Source: Psococerastis gibbosa (lineage: Eukaryota; Arthropoda; Insecta; Psocodea; Psocidae). From it: a DNA stretch of 64,000 nucleotides. The stretch's first letter is position 1; the number at the start of each line of letters is the position of its first letter. Below, piece after piece: positions 10,533-21,810 of this stretch. The notes beneath the pieces were generated by a model, which made no database searches, was not told the origin of the DNA, and saw only the letters and a list, made by a program, of their open reading frames with translations. The DNA is taken from positions 25,854,001-25,918,000 of the forward strand of contig OZ020484.1 in NCBI GenBank assembly GCA_963971405.1. Direction: 5' to 3'. The position numbers were made by a program, and so were the translations under genes.

Positions 10533-13500
10533 ATTGGGCCACTATAAGTGGGCCTAGGTTCATAAAGAGTCCTTCAGAACATTATTATTAATATTATTCT
10601 TTTCCGTTGGTGCTAGGGCTGCTGTACAACAAGATAATTACTTGATGAACTACGGGACACTGCTGTACAATATACCATCGACCGTAATGGGATAATATCG
10701 AGGAAAGTAACAGACAACTTTCCGGTTTGAAAGCTTCCTGTACACGCTAGCCAAGTTAGGGATGCCCAATTATGAAGTTTATACCTACCCAACTTTATGT
10801 ACTTCTAGGATGCTGCGGAACCACAAGCGCTGTGGCATCCCTCATAGTTTTAGGTACGGGCCCTTATAGTCAGTCGGAGAGCATTACACTCCACGGTAAA
10901 GTTTCAAGAATGACCGAGGCATCCATTCATTTCCAGGTGAATTATGTATAAACCTTACCTACGTCTGTTATCAGCAGGACTTGTGACCGATGCAGTCATC
11001 AGGGGTGGCTGCTACGGCAGATTTACGAGCTAATGGGAAAGGCTGTCGAGGATGTAATATCCAGATATCCTCTATACCTACAGCGAAGATTGAAGCTAAT
11101 TCTGACATGGAATTCATTGCATGCACAGAAATTGAAAAGATTTCAACATGAAATTGGCTGGCTGAATATAAATAGGCAACACAATTCTTACAGTACCTAT
11201 GAAAAACAATTTTTGATTAATGGACGTGATTTGTGCCAGACAATTTTGACAGAGATGAACAAAGTTTCCATTCAACGCTATTAAGCAATGTGATAGGGAA
11301 AGAAAAGCGGAATTGCCAAAGAATTAATCATAACGACAATTTGCAATCTATATACATACATTATACCTACCCAATACATAACATTACATTATGAAAGGGG
11401 GGCAGTTTTAGGCTCAGGGGGTCACAGGCGCCGACTTCCATAAAACCGGTATGGCGCGGGCCTTAACAATTTGAAAGTTGGCATGACTGGGACACATACC
11501 AATAACCTCCCCCCAATCCAGCCTTGGACATATCAAAATTTGAACAAGTAGGGGGTCATGAAATGAAAAGTTATGAAAAATTTTCCGAAAGTCGTCTCAA
11601 TCAAAATCTCCATAAAAATACTAGAGAGGATACTAGGGAGTACGATACGTTCAAGCCCATAATTATTAACATTAAGAGAGGCAAATTAAAATAAGGAAAA
11701 CGAGAAATATAACTCGAACATGAAATTTTCTAAAAGCATTTTTTTAACAGGCAATTTCATACCTTTATCCAAAACCCGCGATTGCAGCGAACAGCGAGCA
11801 CCCAACTTTTAAAAGGAAAAACAAACATAAACTAGCAAGCGGAGCAAGTATAGCCCGAAAGTAAGCAAATAATACGGCAACTCCCATAAACTACATTAAA
11901 ACAAACAAAATACTGGCCGAAACTCAGCAATAATAACCCTTGTGCATTGGAACTCATTTTGCGAACAACAAAGCACTGTCAGCCCTGCTGCGAAATATTT
12001 CCAAAGTTTTCGACAAACAGTTAAATAACGGATATTAGAGTTTTTTTTTGTTTATTCCAGTATCCGCGAGGAACGTGCTAAAGCATGAAAATACTGGATC
12101 GCGGAAACCTCCCCCCCCCCCTCAAATTCCATGAGCTATAACCGCAGCTGAATGTATTGAAAGGCGAAAACCAATTGGTTCGCTAATCAGTTTTGAATTT
12201 CAGGTATCGCACTGAATAAATAGAGGAAATTAAACTGACCTGTCTTGAGTAAACAAGCAATTTAATCAGAAATCAATTTTGATTTGTTGGAAAATGAACT
12301 TGCTCCCAACTATTGTGTAGCTAAACTGTCTGAATGGGTTCCCGCTTCCTACCTAGCTGACATTTCAATTTTAGGAGGGAGCAAATATTTTTTTGGGGGG
12401 TCTCGTGAATCACCATGTTGTTAAATTAACAGTGACTGCATGTTGTGCAGTTTAGTTAAGACCCGGTCGCCTAGACCTCATAGGGTTTTTGTGCCACAGT
12501 GTTTTATTTTAGATACAGTATGTACATATGTCTCACTTCAGTCTCCAAAAATTTAGTTTCTTCATAATACAAATTGACCCATTACATAACGTTTTCTGCT
12601 GTGATTGAGCGGGCATCAGGTCAATGACGAGCGGTCTTTCCACATTAGCAGCCCGATCACAGCTATTTGGAATTATTGTAATGGTGGCATTGTTTAATAA
12701 TTTAAAATATACTAATAAAACGTAAAATGTACAGGTAGAATTTTCAAATATAATAAGAATATTAATTAATGCGTCTACATCTAAGGGAGAAAAATTGAAA
12801 ACTCCCAAAAAATACTAATTTAACAACTTGAATTTCCCGCGCATTTCGCACTCATTTGTTTAAAACAATTGAATAAGCCCGGTATTATAATCCAAATCGC
12901 CATGATCCGGCTTCAGACAGCATACAGCACTAAATGTGGAAAATGCATTCAATACTCCAAATATTGGTGTGGCTCGCCGCAGAAACATGCTTGTCAATAT
13001 ACCCTGAAGTTCCAGAGAGGAGGCAGCTTAATGAAAAAAAGAAATGAGAATGTGAAGAAATGAAAGTTGTAACGATAGTACGGGGAAAGAGACGATAGGA
13101 GCGTTGAGTTGTCGGCCGAGGAGCAAGACCGAAGCATCACTTACTGTCTTTAAATTTCAATTTATTGCTTTATTTACTCGTTTTTCTGGCAGCATGAATT
13201 GCCAGTTTTCCGAGAGATTTTTTGTTGGTTCCACCGTTCCAGCCGTTTTTGGCTTGAAATCAATCTATTGTTTTTCATTTCCGTAGAAAATGCATTAGGC
13301 ATTACTATTCCGTCGACTTTTCGCCGTTATCGCCATCGAAGCTGTTTCATTGCAGCGTTATTTATTAGGAGAAAGATTTATTTTCGTTTTATAGGCCTCT
13401 TAAAAAAGATAAATATTCCGACGATGTGTAAAATATTTGCGGTTTGAGCGTGATTGAAATTAATTTCAGTGGTTTAGACCATGTTCTTATATGATTATCT

Positions 13501-13689
13501 GTGGTTTAGTGATGTAGTGTTGTACGGGTCTTTTATAAACAGGTACGCCAGCTTTGGCAGTAGGAAAAATTCCCGTAAGTAACGAAGAGATTTTATTGCA
13601 GATTTGACAATACTTAGCATATGGACATGAGTGTCAGTCATTTCTATGGTCATTCCTAGCATCCTAGACCATCAGAAAATTGGAATTAC
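10533..13689. other. Long stretch with no recognised gene
   Basis: The plus frame 11033-11284 (83 codons) has even amino-acid use but no motif I know and no splice context I trust. Short poly-C runs occur near 12112. The rest is AT-rich without visible inverted repeats. Confidence 0.4.
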
Positions 13690-13821
13690 ATTAAGGCCCG
13701 TTCCCACCATTGCTTGATAGGTATTGCCGTATTGGTAATAAAGCCAGGGCGGCACCACCATGTTCAAATGCAGTATTCATTACCGGGTATTTTCAAGCGA
13801 TGATGGGACCAACCTTTTGAG
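13690..13821. mobile_element. MITE-like element, ~130 bp
   Basis: Imperfect inverted ends: left AAGGCCCGTTCCCACCATTG CTTGA; the reverse complement of the right end reads AAGGTTGGTCCCATCATCGC TTGAA. The (G)GC..GTTCCCACC terminus resembles the TTCCACC termini of the MITEs at 15.2 and 29.2 kb. No coding capacity. The target duplication is not clear. Confidence 0.5.
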
Positions 13822-15169
13822 CAAAACGGAGTACCTCACTACGCGTTGTTTGTGCAAAGTCGATTTTCACAGGAAATATCGATCGTATAGCCGTCAAAAA
13901 TAACCGTTAAATGAGCAGAAATGCCCCTCTACATTTCGATATATGTGACATGTGGCCTTCACTACAACAATGGACCACAGATCTTGAACGGACTAACACG
14001 ACAATAGTTTTTGGTGCAAATCAAATTCAAAATTGACAATTTTTGATAACCTATTTTAATGCATTAGTAGAGTCATTCGTAACGCGGCGGAGCCAGTACT
14101 AGTATTACTAGTAGTATGGGTGGTATACAAAATGTGACGTCATTTTCATGTCATCCATGCTTGCCGACGTTTTTTCTCTTGTAATTCTTAGCTAAAAACA
14201 GCAACATTTCTTAATTTCTTAATATTTACAATTCGTACTACAAAAAATTTATAACTCTAAGCCGTTACCATAAATTCAAACAAGATATACCAGTAATTGT
14301 GTACTGGCTGCTGAACTTTATTTTACTATTACATTTACTAAATTTGCTCAACCTAGCTTTTTGCATAACGTTACTTATTATAATTTTAAATTTATATATA
14401 CTGTATATATATATAATTTTTTAATATTTAAACTAACTTACTGTAAGTAACTGTTGAAATTGTCTTTGCATTACTTTACTGTTATATTAAAATTTCCCCA
14501 GCGATACAAGTCTCTCAGAGTACTTAGTGCTGGGGTAGCCAATGTAAACTGTGCTTGTAAACTTAAAAAAGTACACGGCTGAACCGAAATAAATACAGTA
14601 GGTAATATGGAGAAGATACACAAGAAATCCGTCCTCTAAAATGACATAATATACTTTCCAGATATGTATGAGACTACATAACTGCACGATTCCACCGTCC
14701 ACGGCACTTCCCAGAAAACCAGAGCCACGGTGATGTGTCGCATTATTCCAAACTCACCGTCTTCTAGACTCTTACTTTTCTTATCATTCCCCGCCTATCA
14801 GTCATCTACTTATGACTGGTCCCCCGTCCAGCACGTAAGCTGCTGCCCTGTATCGCGTACGGCCATCTTCTGACCTCCGCTCCCCTTTGTCTCTAACTCT
14901 CACTCTGTATATGTCTCACGTTGCGCTCATTCCGATAAACGCATACGTATATGATCTTCGGAGGCAGAATAATACACAGGTAGAGGGAGGTCAAGAGAGT
15001 TCATAACGACGCTTATTATACATCGCCCTATATTCTGAATGTATCGGTTCTGTCATCGGATATCGGCTAGTTTTCCCACACGGTGCTGCTATCGCAGACG
15101 TTGGCTGGCTCGAAGGAACCGAAAGCGGTATGGAAACAACTAGCCAGCAGCCTATATTATGTACAATAG
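13822..15169. other. No gene recognised
   Basis: AT-rich to 14700, then more mixed. Minus frame 14991-15233 overlaps the left end of the next element and shows no domain. Confidence 0.4.
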
Positions 15170-15566
15170 TTAGGCGCGGTTTCCACCGACCGGCTAGGGC
15201 TAAATACAAAAACGGTGACGTGGTAGCAGACATTCAAGACTTAGGCGGGGTTTCCACCGACCTCACATTGCAGAATGCAAATGACATTGACGGAAATTAG
15301 AATTTTTCTTTTTATAGAAATCTATTAAAATGTTTGTACTTAACATATCCCATGACGCCATTTTTTAATTTTAGTTTGTTTGTGATTTTACTGTATGATC
15401 ATTGATCAATTTTAACTATGGCATAGAGGAAAACAAACATTTCCGTCTATGTCATTTGCATTCTGCAATGCGAGGTCGGTGGAAGCCCCACCTAAGTCTT
15501 GAATGTCTGCTACCACGTCACCGTATTTGTTTTTAGCCCTAGCCGGTTGGTGGAAACCCCGCCTTA
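15170..15566. mobile_element. Outer MITE of a nested pair
   Basis: Without its insertion this is a near-perfect palindrome. The left arm (15173-15240) reads GGCGCGGTTTCCACCGACC then GGCTAGGGCTAAATACAAA and GACGTGGTAGCAGACATTC. The right arm (15496-15563) is its inverse. Both sides are bordered by TTA (15170-15172 and 15564-15566), a plausible 3-bp target duplication. This fits PIF/Harbinger-like or TA-targeting elements, which I cannot distinguish here. It has no coding capacity. Confidence 0.82.
15241..15495. mobile_element. Inner MITE inserted at the outer MITE's centre
   Basis: About 249 bp with ~58-bp inverted ends: left GGCGGGGTTTCCACCGACC then TCACATTGCAGAATGCAAAT; the right end is its inverse with a few changes. 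It starts at 15244 and ends at 15492. The flanks read GACTTA before and TAAGTC after, so the empty site was probably the palindrome GACTTAAGTC at the exact centre of the outer element, cut at TA. The outermost GGCG.GGTTTCCACCGACC is shared with the outer element, so both may use the same transposase. Confidence 0.82.
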
Positions 15567-15621
15567 GCTACGCAGAAGACATTAGCCTACGGATTATCAA
15601 ATCGCGCAATGCCCAAGATGG

Positions 15622-15861
15622 TTGGGGCACGTCGTAAGAATGTCAAACGACCGCATCCCGAACAAGATTTACAAAGCAAGCATGACAAGAAGACGACTGG
15701 CGGGACGTCCTCGAAAACGCTGGAAGGATGAGTTGGATACTGACCTTCGCGAGTTGGGAGTCCGTAGATGGTGCAGCGTTCTATAAAACCGAGATGACTG
15801 GAGGAGTGTTGTCGACCAGGCCAAAGCCCATCAAGGGCTATAGAGCCAGAAGAAGAAGTAG
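15622..15861 (+). pseudogene. LINE ORF2 C-terminal tail (LINE-1 type here)
   Basis: The plus frame reads LGHVVRMSNDRIPNKIYKAS, then RRRLAGRPRKRWKDELDTDL, then RELGVRRWCSVL, a stop (taa at about 15786), NRDDWRSVVDQAKAHQGL, a stop and SQKKK. Established knowledge: GH(V)xRM...GRPxxRW.D...DL...W...A is the C-terminal region downstream of the reverse transcriptase of many arthropod non-LTR elements. Only this tail is present and the internal stop makes it dead. The 3' end runs into an (AAG) tail. The same tail is found on the minus strand at 62498-62632. Confidence 0.85.
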
Positions 15862-17252
15862 TTAGCAATGTTGTCATTTTCTGGTTGGCGATATAGGGAT
15901 GTTCATATCCTTTGGATTCCGGCATATAAGAGCATTCCGGGTAATGAGAGGACTGACAACCTAACAGTCGGCCTGGGGGGAGACCCCCACACTTGGACGT
16001 GCCAGCCATACTACAGGCAGAAAGCATGCAGGAATTGCAGATAGGTTGGCGTGCGGAAAAACACTGCCTTGTCCCGTATTCAGCCTAATGTGAGGAAACG
16101 CGCATGGTTCCATAGCTACGGTTCTATAAAAAATTGAATTTTTGTCCGGAAGCGACTGTCTCTAAAACTAAAACTCTACACTTTTCCTTCATTGCACATC
16201 GACAGAATACCTCTCATAGAGTTTTGCCTTTGCATCACCACCACGAAGGCTACACCTGTCAATCACTATTGCATCGGAAATGAGCTTGCTTATTTTAGGA
16301 TCATTATTGACCATATGTCTGGCAGGAGGTGAAGCCCCCCATACTACTCCAAGAAGGCCGCACACTCTTTTGCAACGGGTCCTTTTACGATGACTCCAAT
16401 TCGACACGGTCCCTTACCAAACAATATTTCTTTTGTTTGCTTTAATTAAGATATGGTATGAAGACTAATGAGGGCTGAAATTATGCCATAGTATAAGTGC
16501 CACTATGTCGAAAGTGTCAGCCCGCGTCGCTACAGTCAGTGTCCTTTCGCTTTCTGTAGTCACTGGGCAGGCCCCCGTATTGTTCCCCTGCGCATTTCAT
16601 CATCCACTCGACATTATAATGATAGATGCTATCGAATTTTTAATGAAACTCGGTCGGTTTCGGGAGTACATATCATTAACTGGATTCTTATTAGTTGTAA
16701 GTAATAATTATCGAGTCTCAGAGAGCGGTTATGGAGGTTTCGGGGGGTTTTATAGGTATGGGAGTGGCTCAACAATGATCCGTTGACAGAGTTATGCTCC
16801 TTTTGGCCTAAAAGCGGGTTTGATTGTCTTCTAACTGGACCTCCTTGGGCTACTGAGACCTATTTTTGAACTATGAATGAAATATTTAAATCTTGTCCAT
16901 TAACTCTCTCTGTTTATTAGTTTGTATCAGATTTTTTTTTTTTTAAAGAAAAATGACCTTCGAATTACTGTACAAAGCCTACGCACATTCTATTAGACCA
17001 CCAGTTAAGATCTACGAAATTGTGGATACTGAACATACAAGCTTTCACGGCACCAATTATTGATTTGGTGGAATATACTTAACAACATAACAATATTCTG
17101 GTCTAAGCTACTTTTGAGTACTGCGCATGGCAATGGCAAAATGGACTGCTACATAACTCATAAGGCTACTATAATTTTTTTTTAAATAATAATCATAACC
17201 CAACGCCCTTTGGGGCTTACGCGTTTTATGTTTATGTGTTACAATGTTGTGG
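15862..17252. other. No gene recognised
   Basis: Minus frame 16189-16407 (72 codons) and plus frame 16505-16786 (93 codons) have ordinary amino-acid composition but no motif or splice support. A T-run lies at 16931. Confidence 0.4.
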
Positions 17253-17420
17253 TTCAGCAGCCTGATCGGGGCGTTTATAATACCGGTATTTATTTAATCC
17301 ACTGGTAAACAAGATAATTTTATAATGGAAAGTGCTATTCAAAATTTGTTTGTTTACAGTTATAATCCTAGGGTATTTATTTAACCCCGGTATTATAAAC
17401 GCCTCGATCAGACTGCTGAA
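17253..17420. mobile_element. MITE of the CAGCCTGATCG family, simple copy
   Basis: 168 bp with inverted ends: left TTCAGCAGCCTGATCGGGGC GTTTATAATACCGG; right CCGGTATTATAAACGCCTCG ATCAGACTGCTGAA. The inner unit (AAGATAATTTTATAATGGAA through TTTGTTTACAGTTATAATCC) occurs once here and twice in the 58.2-kb copy. Non-coding. Confidence 0.75.
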
Positions 17421-18005
17421 TGGGGTTGGTGTGGTGTGCACTATTGTTTTTTTGGCAAACTGCTATAAGCGCGCTGGACAACGAGTTGCCCAGGTACCGT
17501 CTACAACAGTTTGTCTTTGTCTATTGTTCGATTTTTTGGTTTAATGGGTTAAGGGTTTTCACATATTTTTAAAGATAGTTGACAGGAATAGAAACGGGAG
17601 CGTGTGTTGGCGTAAAGTAGTTACATCTGTAAGAATATTGCTCATAGAGGAGTTATTAGGCAAAGTGCGGTAGCAAACATACGTAGGACAGACAAGGAAC
17701 AGGTGTTGTACATCCAGTAGTACTATAAAATATATATACGTTCAGCAGTAGGTCCAGTGACGTCACATTTTCATTTGTAAGAAGGCCAGCATAGGATCCT
17801 AGAATAACTCATGAAAAGTCTTTTGCAAGTAAATGTCGGCACGCTATCTCTTACCATGCTTCTGCATGCCTTCAGCGCTTCACGCGGGGTTCACTCTTTT
17901 AAGGATAGCAATTACCCGTGTTTTTGCAGTCAAATTAAAAATAAGTACGCTTAGCACCAATAGGTACAATTTTCAATTGTAACCACGGTCTAGGGTTTGG
18001 AAAAC
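17421..18005. other. No gene recognised
   Basis: Mixed sequence with no open frame of note beyond a 70-codon frame overlapping the MITE. Confidence 0.4.
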
Positions 18006-18996
18006 TACTACCCGACCACGATAGGATGACATTCCCATTCGGAATACTTTGTTTCCGGAACTTGCATAAGCGGAGCACCCGAGTTTATTCCTTTTTGCTT
18101 TCCAATTTATACGTAGTATAAGGAAAGCTTTGTGACGGTCGAAATTTTCGATTCTGAGATTTCAACGGATTTACACGTTTTGAGGTCCCAGGAACCCAAA
18201 AAAGTGATTTTTACGAAATGTCTGTCTATCTGTCTGTCTGTGCGTCGATTTCCGGGCAAACTACTCGGTCGATCTTGATGAAATTCGGCATGTAGGTTCA
18301 CAAAAATCATACCTCGGAACCATTTGTTTTATTTGGGGCTAACTTAATTGGGGGGGGGGGGGTTATTCTCAAAAAACTCTAAAAAAACGTCAAAAAAATT
18401 ATTTCTCAAAAACGGCTCCAACGATTTCTTTTAAATTCACACACATTGTAGTCGTTATTAATATTAACGAAATGCGTGGGGTCGCTTGACCCTTGAAGGG
18501 TTGCTTCTGGGGGTAAAAAAATGAAAATAACTAAATTTTAATGAAAAATGACTAAAAAATAATTTTTCTGCGAAACCTTTCTATCGATGATTTCTACCTT
18601 CAGGCATGTTTTAGGTGTTAAATTGAGTAACGAAACCGGACAGGTTGCTTTCCCAAAAAAGTATTTGGTTTTGTAAAAAAAAATGTTTTTTTGAAAAAAA
18701 TATAGAAAATTCACGCTCAAATGCATTGCGTGCCCTGCCAGTATTGCTGTGTGGTAATGTGTTGGTCTGACCTATCTAGAATTTACCTCACCTCCAGTGA
18801 CGTCAGGTGGACAACCCCCCTCCCCCCCCCCCCCGAGATATCGGAAATTTATCCATAGGAAAATTATTTACCATGAAATTACTCATTTTCTCTATCTAAT
18901 AATTTTGATAAATTGGAAAGCATGTTCGAGTAAACTCGGACCGGTTCTTTTTTAAGTTTTCCAAATCTCATCCTATCGTGGTTGGGTAGCAATATG
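18004..18996. mobile_element. ACTACCCGACC MITE split by an insertion
   Basis: The left half (18004-18094) has CTACCCGACCACGATAGGAT GACATT and runs to CACCCGAGTTTATTC. The right half (about 18950-18996) has TTCCAAATCTCATCCTATCG TGGTTGGGTAG. Together they match the intact 127-bp copy at 34673-34799. The ~855-bp element between them entered just after GAGTTTATTC. Confidence 0.65.
18095..18949 (+). mobile_element. E850 repeat element, full copy
   Basis: About 855 bp with the same ends as 32932-33780 (inverse) and 60627-61476. The left end is a 32-bp hairpin: GCTTTCC, AATTTATACGTAGTATAA, GGAAAGC. The right end is AATTGGAAAGC then ATGTTCGAGTAAACTCGGAC CGGTTCTT. Inside are a CTGTCTGTCTGTCTGTG stretch, a G-run (~18351) and a C-run (~18818). 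There are no coding frames. The phrase running from CCCAGGAACC through the CTGTCTGT run is common in arthropod genomes. The class is unknown: terminal hairpin and sharp ends suggest a non-autonomous DNA element. Confidence 0.75.
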
Positions 18997-19200
18997 TAAG
19001 CACTAGTCCCGAAACCATTAATAAAGTGTAAATCTGTTAATTTGGTTTCGGAACTTGAAGAGCGGAACACCCGAGTTTATTCGATATTTATATGTGTTCC
19101 AAATGTCATCCTATCATGGTTGGGTAGTATATATATATTGGGTATGTTTATATGTAAGCACTAGTCCCGAAACCATTAAAAACTGTAAATCTGTTAATTA
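18960..19200. repeat. Tandem partial copies of the ACTACCCGACC MITE region
   Basis: ATGTAAGCACTAGTCCCGAA ACCATTAA, AAATCTGTTAATT and CATCCTATCNTGGTTGGGTA G each occur twice about 165 bp apart. It looks like a local duplication of the MITE's right end plus flank, with TATATATATATT between. Confidence 0.6.
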
Positions 19201-20520
19201 ATTGATTAAGCAGCATTAATTCTAAATAAGAAATACTGTACTAACCGGAGGTGGCCAATGAACGGCAAATAAAAACATCATAATAAGCACAAAGAAAAAA
19301 AACTGAAGACAGCACTAAACGTAAACTGCCCTACATAAAAATTTATTAGCCTCCCAACTTTCTCGAACTCAAGGCCTCATTAATGCAGTAAATATTATTG
19401 AAAACGACTCGCCATTGCACAATAACAAAACCTGCTGCAATTCATTGTACCTTCGCGACATAAATCCCGACCAAATGCCCACTCCACTAACCCTGAAAAC
19501 CCCGGGTATGCTCATGCCTAAGACAACAAACAATGTTCACATTTGTTATTACTTTGTACGGCTGTCGAGGTCTCAGGAAAAGGCGGTCTTGTGAAATGTC
19601 TGTCAGTAGGTCTGAGACCGGATCGCTTTTTTTTTCACTTTGAACCTTGTTGTACGTTTGTGCTCCCTTTTCCGTAGCTGCGGTACTCCTCGGCAGCCTT
19701 GATGTGACATGTCTTGCCCGGGATCGTGTTGAGCAGAGTCAGTTTGACCTTATTGATGACTTGGAGCATATTTATACTGTTATTCAATACTGCATGTTGT
19801 TGGAGGAGTCACCTTGTAACACTGTCACTCGACTTGAAGGGATTAGGTACCATGCGAAACCGCGGGCTTTCATGTCAAATTATTGTGATCTATGGGGCTG
19901 ATATTGAGCGGAATTAATGAAAACTTTTTCCGTCTCAAATTTGAAGCAAATCCATCACTAAATAGTGCTAATATTGTAGTTTTTTCTTCTATTTTATAAC
20001 AGTTCAAAGAAGAATATATCCGTATATAGTCTCTTCAGTTGGCCCTATTAATAATAATAGAGATCCCGATGAGTTAATAATAAATCTATATATTTGATAC
20101 GCGATACTAGTAATTCGGAGAAGCCCCTCAAAAGTAAGTAAGTAAGTTAGTAAGTAAGTAAACGTGCATTGAAAATAAAACAAATACACAATAATTGCCT
20201 AGGTAGACCATTGCATTAAATTAATTTAATAAGCTTGCCCTAAAATAAAATAAATAAACAAATAAAAATTAAACATGCAACTTAAGTTAGGAGAGTTCTT
20301 CGATAGCACGGTGTGTAGAACCTCGCACAAGCTACCAACTCTAAGACGAGGCAGGGGTCCGGTTTTCCCTCATTTTTCTCTGTTAGCGCTCTAAGCTGAC
20401 AAAGTTCATGGATCCACCCCATATAACTCAAACTCCGCTTGGCTAATGCAGTAATACAACTATTTACTATCCAATTTCAAACTCTATCGGTAAAGGTTAA
20501 TGGCAATGATGTGATACTAA
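19201..20520. other. No gene recognised
   Basis: A frame at 19647-19901 (84 codons, TTG start) has balanced composition (D, E, C, L) but no motif I know. A short microsatellite (AGTA)n lies at 20133-20162. Confidence 0.4.
20133..20162. repeat. (AGTA)n microsatellite
   Basis: About seven units of AGTA/AGTT. Confidence 0.9.
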
Positions 20521-20822
20521 CAAAGGGTTAGTTGGACTTACACGGCGAGGACAGTTGTCGAGTGGTTACAGAGTTTGCATTTCAATAGGGAGAGCGGTAG
20601 TTCGAATCCTCAAGGAGAACGGATTTACTCAATAATTCAGAGTAGAATAGAAGAGGAACCATCAGTCCTTCTCAGGACTTAGCCTAGTGATGGGAGTAGC
20701 GCCCACTCCCGAAATGTCACCCCGTACCCTGACAATGCCGCCCTAATTGTTCGATGACTATGAAGCCCATGCCTCTAATGACTATTAACACAACAGGCAA
20801 TGTAAGTCCAACTAACCCTTTG
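20521..20822 (+). mobile_element. Chimera: tRNA-like Pol III head inside perfect inverted repeats
   Basis: A 302-bp unit bounded by a perfect 22-bp inverted repeat (20521-20542 and 20801-20822; core GGGTTAGTTGGACTTAC). Directly inside the left repeat is a tRNA-like region: A box TTGTCGAGTGG at 20555-20565 and B box AGTTCGAATCC at 20599-20609, both near consensus and correctly spaced for a Ser/Leu-type tRNA. The rest (about 190 bp, GTCACCCCGTACCCTGACAA) is of unknown origin. It has both SINE and TIR-transposon hallmarks. How it moves is unknown. Confidence 0.7.
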
Positions 20823-21415
20823 TCCAGTAATATTTCATCCATTTTAAGGTTTAGGTAGCACCTACTACAGTACTAGAAGTGTACCAGGAAAGGAACAATG
20901 GCCCTTTACATCCAGTTATGGCTACTGCAACATTTCCTCATTGCAAACAAGACGCGCCAGTTCTGAGAATAGTTTGGCGGGCTCCCGATGATTAATAGGG
21001 ATCATCATCATCGTCATCAAGGCGAAGTGTCCGCAACGCTTTTCACAGTAAACCCCGTTAGTTGCGGTTGCTTCGTCGTCTAGACATGACACTTGATAAT
21101 AAAGCTCCCCGCTTACGCTTATTATTACCCAAATTGTATTACTCAGGATTTGCTGACGGTAACCCACGTGTCGTTTATAAACTCTTTTGTTTTTTACAGG
21201 TGCCTTTTTTTTAATTTTCCGTCGGATTTGGGTGCACTTGAGCAACCTTGTATCTTGGCATTTCCACAAAAAAATTCAACCCTTAGAGGGTCTAGGCCCA
21301 AGGACTGGTATCTCTTTTGACCACGGTTCTACTTGAGATGTTGTGGTCAGCAACATGCCCGCGTTTTTCCCCTACCGGTGAAGGTAAGGGTACTCAGCTT
21401 CCCAATCCATAGAGC
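20823..21415. other. No gene recognised
   Basis: A minus frame at 20922-21269 (115 codons) covers part of it. It is basic at its start and has no recognised domain. Confidence 0.4.
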
Positions 21416-21810
21416 GTCACCCTACAGTCAGAAGGGCGTACCATAAAAAACGAAAAACGAAATAATAGCTTCTAAAGACGCTTTTGCTCATAACTAACAG
21501 TCAGAAACGTCCTCCAAATCGAAAATTTCAGCCTTATATGTTACAATTGATTTTTGCTACATTTTCTGGCCATGCTTTGGAGGGCATGTAAAGCAGGCGA
21601 CCCCGGGTCATCCTAGTTGAGTGTAAGAGTGGGCTGTGTAGCCCTAACTCCGCTAGGTTGGCTTATTAATAGAAACAATACAAAGTCCTTATTTATTTAT
21701 TTATTTTTTCGGTCTGTTCAAAGGAAGAGCTCATGAAAATGGCACTAAATTTCATCATAACTAAATTTCGCCAAAAAATGTTGGTTACGCCCTTCTGACT
21801 TTAAGGTGAC
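21416..21810. mobile_element. TIR element carrying a SINE-A insertion
   Basis: Inverted ends: left GTCACCCTACAGTCAGAAGG GCGTACC; the reverse complement of the right is GTCACCTTAAAGTCAGAAGG GCGTAACC. Removing the SINE (21555-21715) leaves about 235 bp of non-coding interior. No clear target duplication is seen. Confidence 0.65.
21555..21715 (+). repeat. SINE-A, 5'-truncated, nested
   Basis: Begins at GCTACATTTTCTGGCCATGC and runs through CGACCCCGGGTCATCCTAGT, CTCCGCTAGGTTGGCTTATT to (TTAT)n. The tRNA-like head is missing, as expected from incomplete reverse transcription. Confidence 0.88.

Noticed and set aside
15587-16027. 146-codon minus frame
   Set aside because: It is the antisense shadow of the LINE tail at 15622-15861.
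16189-16407. 72-codon minus frame with protein-like composition
   Set aside because: No motif, no splice site, and the plus strand is equally open; length is within chance for this window size.
18230-18245. CTGTCTGTCTGT as an independent microsatellite
   Set aside because: It is a fixed part of the E850 element and recurs at the same place in its other copies.
20555-20609. Functional tRNA gene (Ser/Leu type)
   Set aside because: A and B boxes are good, but it is embedded in an inverted-repeat element and I could not fold a complete cloverleaf with an acceptor stem.
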